64,000 nucleotides of DNA from Vibrio jasicida CAIM 1864 = LMG 25398 (GTDB lineage: Bacteria; Pseudomonadota; Gammaproteobacteria; Enterobacterales; Vibrionaceae), in the NCBI RefSeq assembly GCF_000400365.1, contig NZ_BAOG01000010.1, forward strand, positions 40,922 to 104,921. Reading direction: 5' to 3'. The notes below the pieces were generated by a model, which saw nothing but the letters and a program-made list of their open reading frames with translations, had not been told where the DNA came from and searched no databases. Below, one piece after another: positions 37,923 through 45,692 of the stretch. The position numbers and the translations under genes are program-made. Position 1 is the first letter of the stretch; each line of letters begins with the position of its first letter.

Positions 37923-39470
37923 CTAGCTTTTCGCTTCTTCCAACTTACGTAAGTTAGTCATTTGCTCCATGACTTTGTCGACTGAGAAACTTGGGATCTC
38001 TTGTCGTGGAGGGAACTCTTTAAATGACTTCAACATCTCTGCCACTTTCTGTTGGGCAGGAACCAATAAGAACACATGCTCAAACTGCCATTTCTTATAG
38101 CCAAAGCCTTGATCGCCTTTCTCAAGTGGATCGACTTGAAGGTCGAAGATCATTGGTAAACGCAAGTTAGTCAGCTCTTTGGTCCAAACGTCCCAGCCTT
38201 CATGTTCTTGGATCTTGAAGTGCATCTTGAATCGTTTATCACGCATAGCAAGCAGCTCACCATCGTCAGACCAATAGAAAAACTCATCACGCGCTGATTT
38301 GTCTGTTTTACCCGTAATGAAATCAACTTGGTTGTAGCCATCAAGGTGGTTTTTGTAAGCCTGGTCTGCCGAAGAAGACTTATATCCTTTCAGCAAATCT
38401 TGCTTGATGGTGTCATTACCTGCAATGGATAGTAGCGTTGGGAACCAGTCTTCACTCGCGAACATGTCGTTCAACTTGGTGTTTGGCTGAATATGACCAG
38501 GCCAACGAATCATTGCTGGTACTCTGAAGCCCCCTTCCCAACCGGTGTTCTTCTCGCCACGGAATGGGCTAAATGCCGCATCTGGCCACGTCGCATTCAT
38601 TGGGCCATTATCCGTGGTGTAAATCACAATGGTGTTATCCGCAATCTTCAAGTCATCGAGCTTATCAAGCAAATCCCCAACCATGTTGTCGTGCTCAACC
38701 ATGCCGTCTGCGTATTCGCCAAGTCCTGTTGTGCGGTGCTCTGCTTTCACGTGAGTGCTGATGTGCATGCGCGTTGCGTTATACCATAAGAAGAACGGTT
38801 TATCGGCTTTGACCTGACGCTCCATGAAGTTCATCGCGGCATCAAGGGTCTCTTCATCGACCGTTTCCATACGTTTTCGCGTCAGCGGCCCTGTATCTTC
38901 GATCTTGCCATCCGCATAAGAGTGAATCACACCACGCGGGCCAAAGTTCTTACGAAACTCAGGATCTTTCGGGTAGTCTGGGTTTTCTGGTTCTTCCTCT
39001 GCATTTAGGTGGTACAGGTTCCCCATGAACTCATCAAAACCATGATTGGTTGGCAACATGTCGTCTTTGTCGCCTAAGTGGTTTTTACCGAATTGCCCCG
39101 TGGCGTAGCCCATGTCTTTTAGCGCTGTTGCCATGGTGATGTCTTGCATTTGCATGCCTTGCGCGGCACCAGGTAGACCAACTTTAGTCAAACCAGTACG
39201 AGCTGGCATCTGACCTGTGATAAATGTACTGCGTCCTGCGGTACAAGATTGTTGTGCATAGTAAGTGGTAAATAAAGCGCCCTCTTGAGCAATACGGTCA
39301 ATATTTGGCGTCTCGTAACCCAACATACCTTGGTTATATGCAGAAATATTGCCGTAACCGACATCATCCCCAAAAATAACCAGCATGTTTGGTTTAGAAG
39401 CCGCATGGGCTGCAACCGATGATGTCGCGGCCACCATCGCAAGCGTTAGTGTAGATTTATTTATCTTCAT
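37923..39470 (-). CDS. Exported type I sulfatase (arylsulfatase family)
   Basis: 515 residues from the ATG at 39470, which gives a normal signal peptide (LTLAMVAATSSVAAHAAS). The metal-site start NMLVIFGDDVGYGNIS and the formylglycine motif QSCTAGRSTFITGQ are clear; the Cys is the residue to be converted. Downstream PFLWYNATRMHIS and TTDNGPMNATWPD complete the active site. Expected to remove sulfate from an algal polysaccharide or small ester in the periplasm. No maturase gene is adjacent, so one must be supplied elsewhere. Confidence 0.9.
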   Translation of the reverse strand: MKINKSTLTLAMVAATSSVAAHAASKPNMLVIFGDDVGYGNISAYNQGMLGYETPNIDRIAQEGALFTTYYAQQSCTAGRSTFITGQMPARTGLTKVGLPGAAQGMQMQDITMATALKDMGYATGQFGKNHLGDKDDMLPTNHGFDEFMGNLYHLNAEEEPENPDYPKDPEFRKNFGPRGVIHSYADGKIEDTGPLTRKRMETVDEETLDAAMNFMERQVKADKPFFLWYNATRMHISTHVKAEHRTTGLGEYADGMVEHDNMVGDLLDKLDDLKIADNTIVIYTTDNGPMNATWPDAAFSPFRGEKNTGWEGGFRVPAMIRWPGHIQPNTKLNDMFASEDWFPTLLSIAGNDTIKQDLLKGYKSSSADQAYKNHLDGYNQVDFITGKTDKSARDEFFYWSDDGELLAMRDKRFKMHFKIQEHEGWDVWTKELTNLRLPMIFDLQVDPLEKGDQGFGYKKWQFEHVFLLVPAQQKVAEMLKSFKEFPPRQEIPSFSVDKVMEQMTNLRKLEEAKS

Positions 39471-39633
39471 AATATTATTTCTATAATGGTTCTTGGTTGA
39501 GTGAATTAATGAGTATTTTAAAATGAGGAAAAGCAATCCACTCTCACGATTCACGAACAACATTATTTATATTTGGAATTAGACGATGGATATATTCAAT
39601 ACATCCACCGCTTTAAGAATAGATATTTAACGT

Positions 39634-39873
39634 TTAGCTACGGCCTCGCAACACGATAGGCTGAGATTCATCCACTTGGCTCTTAGTTACTAAGCCACCA
39701 GCACGATCTTCATTTCGTCCTTTTAATTTGATACTAGCGTCAACCACTCGTTCATACTTCACTTGATTGCCTTGCGGCATAGTCATATCGATCGTACCCG
39801 TGTATGTGCCTTCTCCAGCAACTGCTGCGTTACCAAAGGAAACTGCGAGACCTAGGATTATCAGCCTTTTCAT
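39634..39873 (-). CDS. Small secreted protein of unknown function
   Basis: 79 residues: signal peptide MKRLIILGLAVSFGNAAVAG, then a mature part of about 60 residues rich in beta propensity (GTYTGTIDMTMPQGNQVKYERVVDASIKLKG). No cysteines. GAGAGGTTAG precedes the ATG. It lies upstream of the sulfatase on the same strand, 163 bp away. I do not recognise a family. Confidence 0.6.
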   Translation of the reverse strand: MKRLIILGLAVSFGNAAVAGEGTYTGTIDMTMPQGNQVKYERVVDASIKLKGRNEDRAGGLVTKSQVDESQPIVLRGRS

Positions 39874-40210
39874 AACTAACCTCTCTTACTCTATTATTGA
39901 AATAGTGTCTTGCTAATAACTTGAGCGACAATGATTACTCAAGCTTTATCGATATAATGATATAGAGAAGTTAAAACAAACAAGGAAATATCACCTTTCC
40001 AAATTGGACAGGAAATTAACAATGATAATGTTAAAACCAAAAGTTATATTAACTATAACTTAATGTATAAGACTAAAAGCGTATAATTAATAAAGTAAAG
40101 TAAGAGTTTACTAATCTAATATATCGTATTATTACATTGATAAAATATTTAGCGAACTAAATACCAATACATAAAGAAATGACGGTGATGAATTTCCCTT
40201 TACCCATTAT
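39874..40210. other. AT-rich intergenic region without a visible gene
   Basis: Strongly AT-rich, with no coding frame, clear dyad or repeat that I can support. It contains the promoter area of the small secreted protein. Confidence 0.5.
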
Positions 40211-40750
40211 TTAAGTACGCGCCTTCAGATTTTCTACCGATTTACCTACCTCTCGATAGTACTTTAGATATAAGTCCTTACCTGACTTACTCAAAAAGAA
40301 AATGTAAAACTGACTTATCATAAGCCACAAGAGCAAACCTTTTTGTTCCAAAAATAAAAACTCAAAAGTAGGCGGGAAGAAAATGGCTATTCCAAGATAC
40401 ATGAGGCTATAAATAGTGGCTGTATATCGAGCCCACCCAGTGCTATACAGATGAGAGGCAATGTCTCGATTCCAATAAACCCAAACTGGAAAGTATATAA
40501 GAGCTAACCAACCAAGGATGCCTTTTTCTCCTTGGGCAACCCACACAAAGAGCATTGGAGCCGATAAAAGTCCTTGAATACGTCCCCTGTAATGCGTCAA
40601 TACTCGCTGGCGATAATATTTTTTGGGATCTTTAACTCTTTCAATTTCCTCAGCACTAGCAGTTGCGACACACCCACACTCACTGCAATGAGCCGCCTCT
40701 GCCGCATTTCCGAAGCCACATGCATTACATGTCCATCGATACTTTACCAT
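40211..40750 (-). CDS. Membrane protein with an N-terminal RanBP2-type zinc finger
   Basis: 179 residues. Residues 6-27 read W-x-C-x2-C-x3-N-x6-C-x2-C (YRWTCNACGFGNAAEAAHC then SEC), the exact RanBP2/zinc-ribbon spacing. A charged linker (EEIERVKDPKKYYRQRV) leads to four or so hydrophobic helices: LLSAPMLFVWVAQG, ILGWLALIYFPVWVYW, ATIYSLMYLGIAIFF and LLLWLMISQFYIFFL. I do not recognise the full-length family. Monocistronic, in an AT-rich accessory stretch. Confidence 0.65.
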   Translation of the reverse strand: MVKYRWTCNACGFGNAAEAAHCSECGCVATASAEEIERVKDPKKYYRQRVLTHYRGRIQGLLSAPMLFVWVAQGEKGILGWLALIYFPVWVYWNRDIASHLYSTGWARYTATIYSLMYLGIAIFFPPTFEFLFLEQKGLLLWLMISQFYIFFLSKSGKDLYLKYYREVGKSVENLKART

Positions 40751-40874
40751 CTACCTATTAAACCAAATTTGACCTTTACTGATTTCAGTTAAACACGGAA
40801 CCAATAATATCCCGAAAACAGATAAGTATTATTCGAGCTACGTAACTAGAATCCTTGTTAACCGGTAGACGGAT

Positions 40875-41318
40875 TTACAAATCATTAGACGTAAAGTTAG
40901 CTTTAAAGGTAAATGCATATGGCGTATCGCCGTTTTCACGAAGGTACTGTAGACGGGCTAAAGCCTCCTCTGCTGTTGGGGTATGATTATCCTCAATCCA
41001 CCAAAGCACATAAGTATCTTCTACTAAACGATGGAACCATTCACTCTTACGGCACATGAAATCACGATGATGGGTCCGGAACATAAAATTCTTCAGCGCA
41101 TCCACGTTATCCCACACCGACATATTGACGATCATATTTGGGTCATCGAATAGCTTAATATTGGTGGCATCGCCGGATTCATCTTTTAGGCGCCAAACGA
41201 ACCCATCACTTTGTTCTGCAATGCCATTCACCAAATCGAGATTATCAACAAAGTCCTTTATCTCAGGTGCATCGAGTGGGTACTTCGCTAAAGCAATATT
41301 CAATTGAGCAAGTTTCAT
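40875..41318 (-). CDS. DUF3291 domain protein
   Basis: 147 residues from the ATG at 41318, preceded by AGGAGGACGAA; the frame is open to 41381, but that part has no ribosome site. The opening KLAQLNIALAKYPLDAPEIKDFVDNLDLVNGIAEQSDGFVWRL and the HHRDFMCRKSEWF segment are typical of DUF3291, a dimeric ferredoxin-like fold related to antibiotic biosynthesis monooxygenases. No function is assigned. Confidence 0.82.
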   Translation of the reverse strand: MKLAQLNIALAKYPLDAPEIKDFVDNLDLVNGIAEQSDGFVWRLKDESGDATNIKLFDDPNMIVNMSVWDNVDALKNFMFRTHHRDFMCRKSEWFHRLVEDTYVLWWIEDNHTPTAEEALARLQYLRENGDTPYAFTFKANFTSNDL

Positions 41319-41502
41319 TTCGTCCTCCTGAGCGTCTTTATGAAAACAACCTTTGGCTTTCTTTTCGCTCCCTTCTTCCAATTAGAGTTATTTCTATCTT
41401 TCTTGTAATTCCGAATTTATAGGATTGTGTGGTCGTTAGTCTCACTTCGGTGTACCACCTCTTCCAATTCAACTAGCTTTTCAATACCTTTTAACACATT
41501 GA

Positions 41503-41616
41503 GATAAGCAATACGTTTCTGAGCAAATTGAATCATTCAAAAGCGTGACATACGGCAAAGATGGAACTGTTTTCGAGCGAATTCGAGAACAAGTTGATAT
41601 CTGGTTAAGGACTTAA
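41503..41616 (+). pseudogene. Possible C-terminal gene remnant before the methyltransferase
   Basis: 37 open codons ending KDGTVFERIREQVDIWLRT then TAA, six bases before the methyltransferase ATG. The residue mix looks like the helical end of a real protein, but an in-frame TGA stands just before it and no start fits. Could be a decayed upstream gene of a former operon, or chance. Confidence 0.3.
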
Positions 41617-41621
41617 TATTT

Positions 41622-42419
41622 ATGGATGAACTGATTGCTCAATATACTGGAGCAGATGAAGACTCTCGACTTACCCGTCAGAACATTACGAAGATAGAGT
41701 TTGATACCACAATGCACCTACTCGCCCCCTATTTAAAGTCAGGTGCCAATGTATGTGAGCTTGGAGCTGCAACAGGTCGCTATTCTCTTAGCTTCGCAAA
41801 GATGGGTTGTAACGTGACCTCGGTAGAACTGGTTCCAGACCAAGTAGAGATCTTGAAAAAGAATGCGGAAAGAAAGGACTTACCCATTGATATCCATCTA
41901 GGCAGTGCTTGTCACGTCCCTTTCATTGAATCCGGTTCACAAGACCTTTGCGTAATACTTGGTCCTCTGTACCACTTGAAAACCAAGAATGAACGCGATC
42001 AAGCAATCAGTGAAGCAAAGCGCATCCTAAAACCAAATGGAATCTTAGCGGTAGCGTATATTTCTAGATTCTTCGTCGCAGGACTATTCGCACAAAAGTT
42101 TCCTCAACTCGTAACTCCATCGACTTTATCTGAGCTTTATACAAATGGCACAGTCACAACCTCTGAGGCAGATCGTTTTTTCAAAGTTGGCTACTTTGCC
42201 TCTCCTGAAGAAATTGAGCATTTGTTGCGCTCACATACTTTCAACATTCTCGACCATGCCGCTACCGATGGGTTTGGTCGCTATATCTCGGAAGGCATTA
42301 ATAGCTTTACGCCTTCGCAATATCAAACATGGTTGGAATACCACTTAAATACATGCCGACAAAATAGCTTATTAGGCTCAAGCAATCATGGACTCGTCAT
42401 TGCTAAGAAAACAATATAA
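41622..42419 (+). CDS. Class I SAM-dependent methyltransferase
   Basis: 265 residues, Rossmann fold. Motif I is VCELGAATGRYSL, motif II SVELVPDQ, then IHLGSACHVPF, motif IV DLCVILGPLYHL and motif V AKRILKPNGILAVAYI. Substrate is unknown. Related to the UbiE-like methyltransferase group common in small-molecule resistance or modification. Stands between accessory genes and the T3SS1 island. Confidence 0.87.
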   Translation: MDELIAQYTGADEDSRLTRQNITKIEFDTTMHLLAPYLKSGANVCELGAATGRYSLSFAKMGCNVTSVELVPDQVEILKKNAERKDLPIDIHLGSACHVPFIESGSQDLCVILGPLYHLKTKNERDQAISEAKRILKPNGILAVAYISRFFVAGLFAQKFPQLVTPSTLSELYTNGTVTTSEADRFFKVGYFASPEEIEHLLRSHTFNILDHAATDGFGRYISEGINSFTPSQYQTWLEYHLNTCRQNSLLGSSNHGLVIAKKTI

Positions 42420-42536
42420 ACCACTTAGAAAGATTCAAAACGTATGGCACGAAAGATGTCGTATTTTGATTTGTCGTCAAAGAGAGCTGGGAGTACTAGG
42501 CTCACTTCTCTTTAGAAAATAAAAAGGAAAAACAAA

Positions 42537-42908
42537 ATGCAATGCCCAAAATGCAATTCTGACTTTGAACAACTGCAAACTCCGCTAGGCGATGTTGAAC
42601 GCTGCACTGAATGTAAAGGCTTATGGATTGACGCCTACGAAGTGGAAGCGATGAAGCCGTTAGCTGATGTGATTGATTCAGGTGACGAAGAAATCGGAAA
42701 AGCCTTCAATGCGATTGATCGTATCGATTGCCCTGTATGCCCAAACAATCAACTGCTTCGATTGGTCGATCCAAAACAGCCTCATATCTGGTTTGAAAGC
42801 TGTCCTACGTGTAAAGGTCGCTTCTATGACGCCGGTGAATTTAAAGATCTAGCGACACTCGACCTATCTGATTTTTTCAAGAAATTTGGCTTGGTTGAGC
42901 GCGTGTAA
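42537..42908 (+). CDS. Double zf-TFIIB zinc-ribbon protein
   Basis: 123 residues with two zinc ribbons: CPKC plus CTECKGLWIDAYE, and CPVC plus CPTCKGRFYDAGEF. Both carry the C-x2-C-x-G-x-[WF]-x-D-x2-E signature of zf-TFIIB. Likely a small cytoplasmic metal-binding protein of unknown role. Converges on the vopD operon with a shared terminator. Confidence 0.85.
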   Translation: MQCPKCNSDFEQLQTPLGDVERCTECKGLWIDAYEVEAMKPLADVIDSGDEEIGKAFNAIDRIDCPVCPNNQLLRLVDPKQPHIWFESCPTCKGRFYDAGEFKDLATLDLSDFFKKFGLVERV

Positions 42909-42930
42909 TTTATTTCTTCTTTCCATAAAA

Positions 42931-42954
42931 AAGGCGCTGTATTCCCAGCGCCTT
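42931..42954. terminator. Bidirectional terminator at the left end of the T3SS1 operon
   Basis: A 9-bp stem AAGGCGCTG/CAGCGCCTT; on the minus strand it is followed by TTTTTTATGG, ending the vopN-to-vopD transcript. Confidence 0.85.
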
Positions 42955-42971
42955 GATGATTGATAGCAAAC

Positions 42972-43976
42972 CTATACCGTAGGGATAGAGGCACGCCATG
43001 CTTGGTTTTGACTATCAGCGATAGAGCGGAAAAGCTCACGCAGCTCTTTTAGCAAACCTTCTTGGAAGCCAATGTTTTCATCGGCTCTCTGTTTGTCTGC
43101 TTGAGCACGAGTTGCTAATACCTCATCCTCTTTGCTTCGAGCTTGAGCTTTCGTTTGCTCTACATTTGCAGCTGAATTCGCCATTTGGCCAAGTCCCTGC
43201 AATACCGCGTTCTTCGATTGGTTTGCGCCCATCATCTTGTCGAACTTGCGGCCACCACTAGACAAAGTATTTGTCGTATCAGTAATGCTATCTTTTGCGA
43301 ACGCATGAGCACGTCTCACTTGATCTTGTTGAGTTTTCGACAAGTTAGTATTACCCATTAACTCTTCAACCTGATCAAAGCCTGCTTTCTGCGTCTTCAA
43401 TACATTGTTGCCCGCGACTTCTGCCTTGATTTCTTTGCCCGCTTTGAAAGAACCCACGGCACCGATAATAGCAGTCACACCAGCCAATACGCCTGATACT
43501 ACCGCCATCGCGATCATCGCTTTAGCAGAGTTGTTTAACTCTTCCGCTTGGCTCTTGATGCTTGCAACGTTTGCTTCAACGGCAATTTCACGTTGCAGAA
43601 CCTGTTGCTCACGGCTTAGCTTAGACACTTGGTAAAGCAGAGTAATCAGAGACAGTGATTGCGAAATGGCATCCGATGGTGACTTAACCACTTGCTCACC
43701 ATTCAGTGCTTTTTCGGTGGTTTGCATTAATAGATTTACGGTTGGAGCCAACGCGCTCATCAGCTTTTCTACCACACGAGCTTGATCGCCAATCGCAGGG
43801 GCTTTTGGCCCATCCAATTGGTAGTTCTTCGCACCCGTTACTGCACGATCATTGTTACCACGGACAGCAGCAGCTTCGGTTTTCGTCTCAGACGTTTTCT
43901 CTGCCTGAGTTGTTTTGCCTAGTTCACCCAAACCGTAAAGGTCAGCGCGTCCAGTATTACTAATTTTATCTAACAT
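42972..43976 (-). CDS. vopD: T3SS1 translocon protein VopD
   Basis: 334 residues. A hydrophobic segment lies at about 155-177 (SAKAMIAMAVVSGVLAGVTAIIGAVG), flanked by long amphipathic coiled-coil helices (LSREQQVLQREIAVEANVASIKSQAEEL). Size and layout match the YopD/PopD minor translocator, which inserts with VopB into host membranes. Last gene of the leftward operon, 9 bp after vopB with AAGGAG as ribosome site. Confidence 0.9.
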   Translation of the reverse strand: MLDKISNTGRADLYGLGELGKTTQAEKTSETKTEAAAVRGNNDRAVTGAKNYQLDGPKAPAIGDQARVVEKLMSALAPTVNLLMQTTEKALNGEQVVKSPSDAISQSLSLITLLYQVSKLSREQQVLQREIAVEANVASIKSQAEELNNSAKAMIAMAVVSGVLAGVTAIIGAVGSFKAGKEIKAEVAGNNVLKTQKAGFDQVEELMGNTNLSKTQQDQVRRAHAFAKDSITDTTNTLSSGGRKFDKMMGANQSKNAVLQGLGQMANSAANVEQTKAQARSKEDEVLATRAQADKQRADENIGFQEGLLKELRELFRSIADSQNQAWRASIPTV

Positions 43977-43985
43977 GGTTGCTCC

Positions 43986-45185
43986 TTAAACCGTCGCTGG
44001 GCGACTCATTACCGCTTGCATCGTTTCGCCTTTCGCATGAATCATCTGCATGATGACACTCATTAGCTCTTGGAAATCTTCCATTAGCTTGGCGATTTCT
44101 TCTTTAAGTTTGTCGATCACCGCTTGGCTAAGCGTCATCTTCGCCCTTAAATCTGTAATGTCAGCTTGGATTTCAGTTACATGCGCATTGTTTGCAGCAT
44201 GAACGCTGTCCGTGGTCCCCTTGCCTACGTTAACAGTAAGGTCGACGGTCTCAGCACCGTAACGGATTGCCTTCGCGGTGGTTGTCGCCGCTTTAGAACC
44301 CATATCGGCAATTTTCGCCATGTTTGTCGCCGCTTTGGTTGCGATATCAGTGACTTTTTGCGCAATTGAACTTGCACTTTTCGCCGCTAACTTCGCAATA
44401 CCACTCGCAGCTGCACCACCAAATGTAACTACAGCGCCAATGACGGCAGTCGCAATCTCTAACGCCATGACGACTTTATTAAGTATATCGACGTTAATTC
44501 CAGCCTCTTTCATCGCCTCTTGAACAGCAGGCTCTTGCAGAGTCATATTGATTGCGCCCATCACTCCGCCCGCGATCATTAATGCGCCAGCTGCCGCACC
44601 AACACCCGTCGCCACCATGATTGCACCAACGACAATAGAAACCACAGCGCTAACCCAACCGAAGATCTTGGAAGCTAAGCCCGATTTTTGTGCTTCTTTC
44701 GCTGCCGCTTCAGACTCTTTGATCTTCTCTAGGTTTTCTGCCATCTCTTGTTCGTGCTTCGCTTTCGCTACCTTCACTTCCTGAATTTTGAGCTCGTTTT
44801 GAGCGCTTTTCAGTTTGTCTGTGATAGCAGCCAGTTCAACTTCAAAATCATCTGCATAACCTGAGATGATTTTCACTGCTAGCGAGCCCGTACTGTCGGC
44901 AACCGCGTGTAAAACCTTGGCAATTGAGTCTACGATTTTTTGTAGCTGCTCCATGGCTTTAAGCGTAAGGTCACTCACCTTATCGCTGACTGCGGCATTT
45001 GGTGCATCAAGCTGAACTTTTACCTTACCGGTGTTCAATGCTTCAGCATCTTTACCTTTTACGTTTTCAACGGTTACTGACGGCGATGCATAAGCAGCGG
45101 TCTTGTTAACCTTGTTTAACGTAGTTTGGTCAGAATCAGGCGTGTATACCTGACTCTGAATGCGGTCAAGTGCAATAGAATTCAT
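43986..45185 (-). CDS. vopB: T3SS1 translocon protein VopB
   Basis: 399 residues. A coiled coil at about 110-160 (KSAQNELKIQEVKVAKAKHEQEMAENLEKIKESEAAAKEAQ) precedes two hydrophobic hairpin helices (SKIFGWVSAVVSIVVGAIMVATGVGAAAGALMIAGGVMG and VVMALEIATAVIGAVVTFGGAAASG). This is the YopB/PopB major translocator pattern. Chaperone VcrH is encoded directly upstream. Confidence 0.92.
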   Translation of the reverse strand: MNSIALDRIQSQVYTPDSDQTTLNKVNKTAAYASPSVTVENVKGKDAEALNTGKVKVQLDAPNAAVSDKVSDLTLKAMEQLQKIVDSIAKVLHAVADSTGSLAVKIISGYADDFEVELAAITDKLKSAQNELKIQEVKVAKAKHEQEMAENLEKIKESEAAAKEAQKSGLASKIFGWVSAVVSIVVGAIMVATGVGAAAGALMIAGGVMGAINMTLQEPAVQEAMKEAGINVDILNKVVMALEIATAVIGAVVTFGGAAASGIAKLAAKSASSIAQKVTDIATKAATNMAKIADMGSKAATTTAKAIRYGAETVDLTVNVGKGTTDSVHAANNAHVTEIQADITDLRAKMTLSQAVIDKLKEEIAKLMEDFQELMSVIMQMIHAKGETMQAVMSRPATV

Positions 45186-45188
45186 ATT

Positions 45189-45680
45189 CTAGTTACTCCT
45201 TTTGTTTCTCACCGCTTCTAACATGATGCCTGCTCGTTGATGCAAGTCTGCATACTCTGATTTCCCAGCAGACATCTCCTTCGCGCTGTAAAACCCACTC
45301 TCTGCTTCCGTCAGTTGCTCAAGCTTGAGGTGACATTCTGCAGAGTGGAAAGGTGGGCGTGGATCATTTACGTCCACAAGCGCAGCGTAGCTGTAGGCGT
45401 CAAGCGCCTGCAGGTACTCACCCAGTTCCTGACGAGCCGCACCCAAACCAATGAAAAATCGCGCTTGATAGTGATCAAGCATGCTAAGCAGCTGAAATAC
45501 CTTAGCGGCCTGCTCTATTTTGCCTGACTGGAAAAAGTTGTATCCAACCGCATAAATGTGCTCGATGGTGTCTGCTGATACATCGTGCAGCATTTTTAGC
45601 GTGCCCCCCTCTTCCAAAAATGAAAGGAGTTCCTCTGCTTGCATTTGAGATGGGTCAGTTGGCGCGTTTTGTGTAGTCAT
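45189..45680 (-). CDS. vcrH: T3SS1 translocator chaperone VcrH (LcrH/SycD type)
   Basis: 163 residues, three TPR-like repeats; the SycD signature YAVGYNFFQSGKIEQAAKVFQLLSMLDHYQARFFIGLGAARQELGEYLQALDAY is present. Binds VopB and VopD in the cytoplasm before secretion. Placed between vcrV and vopB as in Yersinia and V. parahaemolyticus. Confidence 0.95.
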   Translation of the reverse strand: MTTQNAPTDPSQMQAEELLSFLEEGGTLKMLHDVSADTIEHIYAVGYNFFQSGKIEQAAKVFQLLSMLDHYQARFFIGLGAARQELGEYLQALDAYSYAALVDVNDPRPPFHSAECHLKLEQLTEAESGFYSAKEMSAGKSEYADLHQRAGIMLEAVRNKRSN

Positions 45681-45692
45681 GGTTATTTATCC

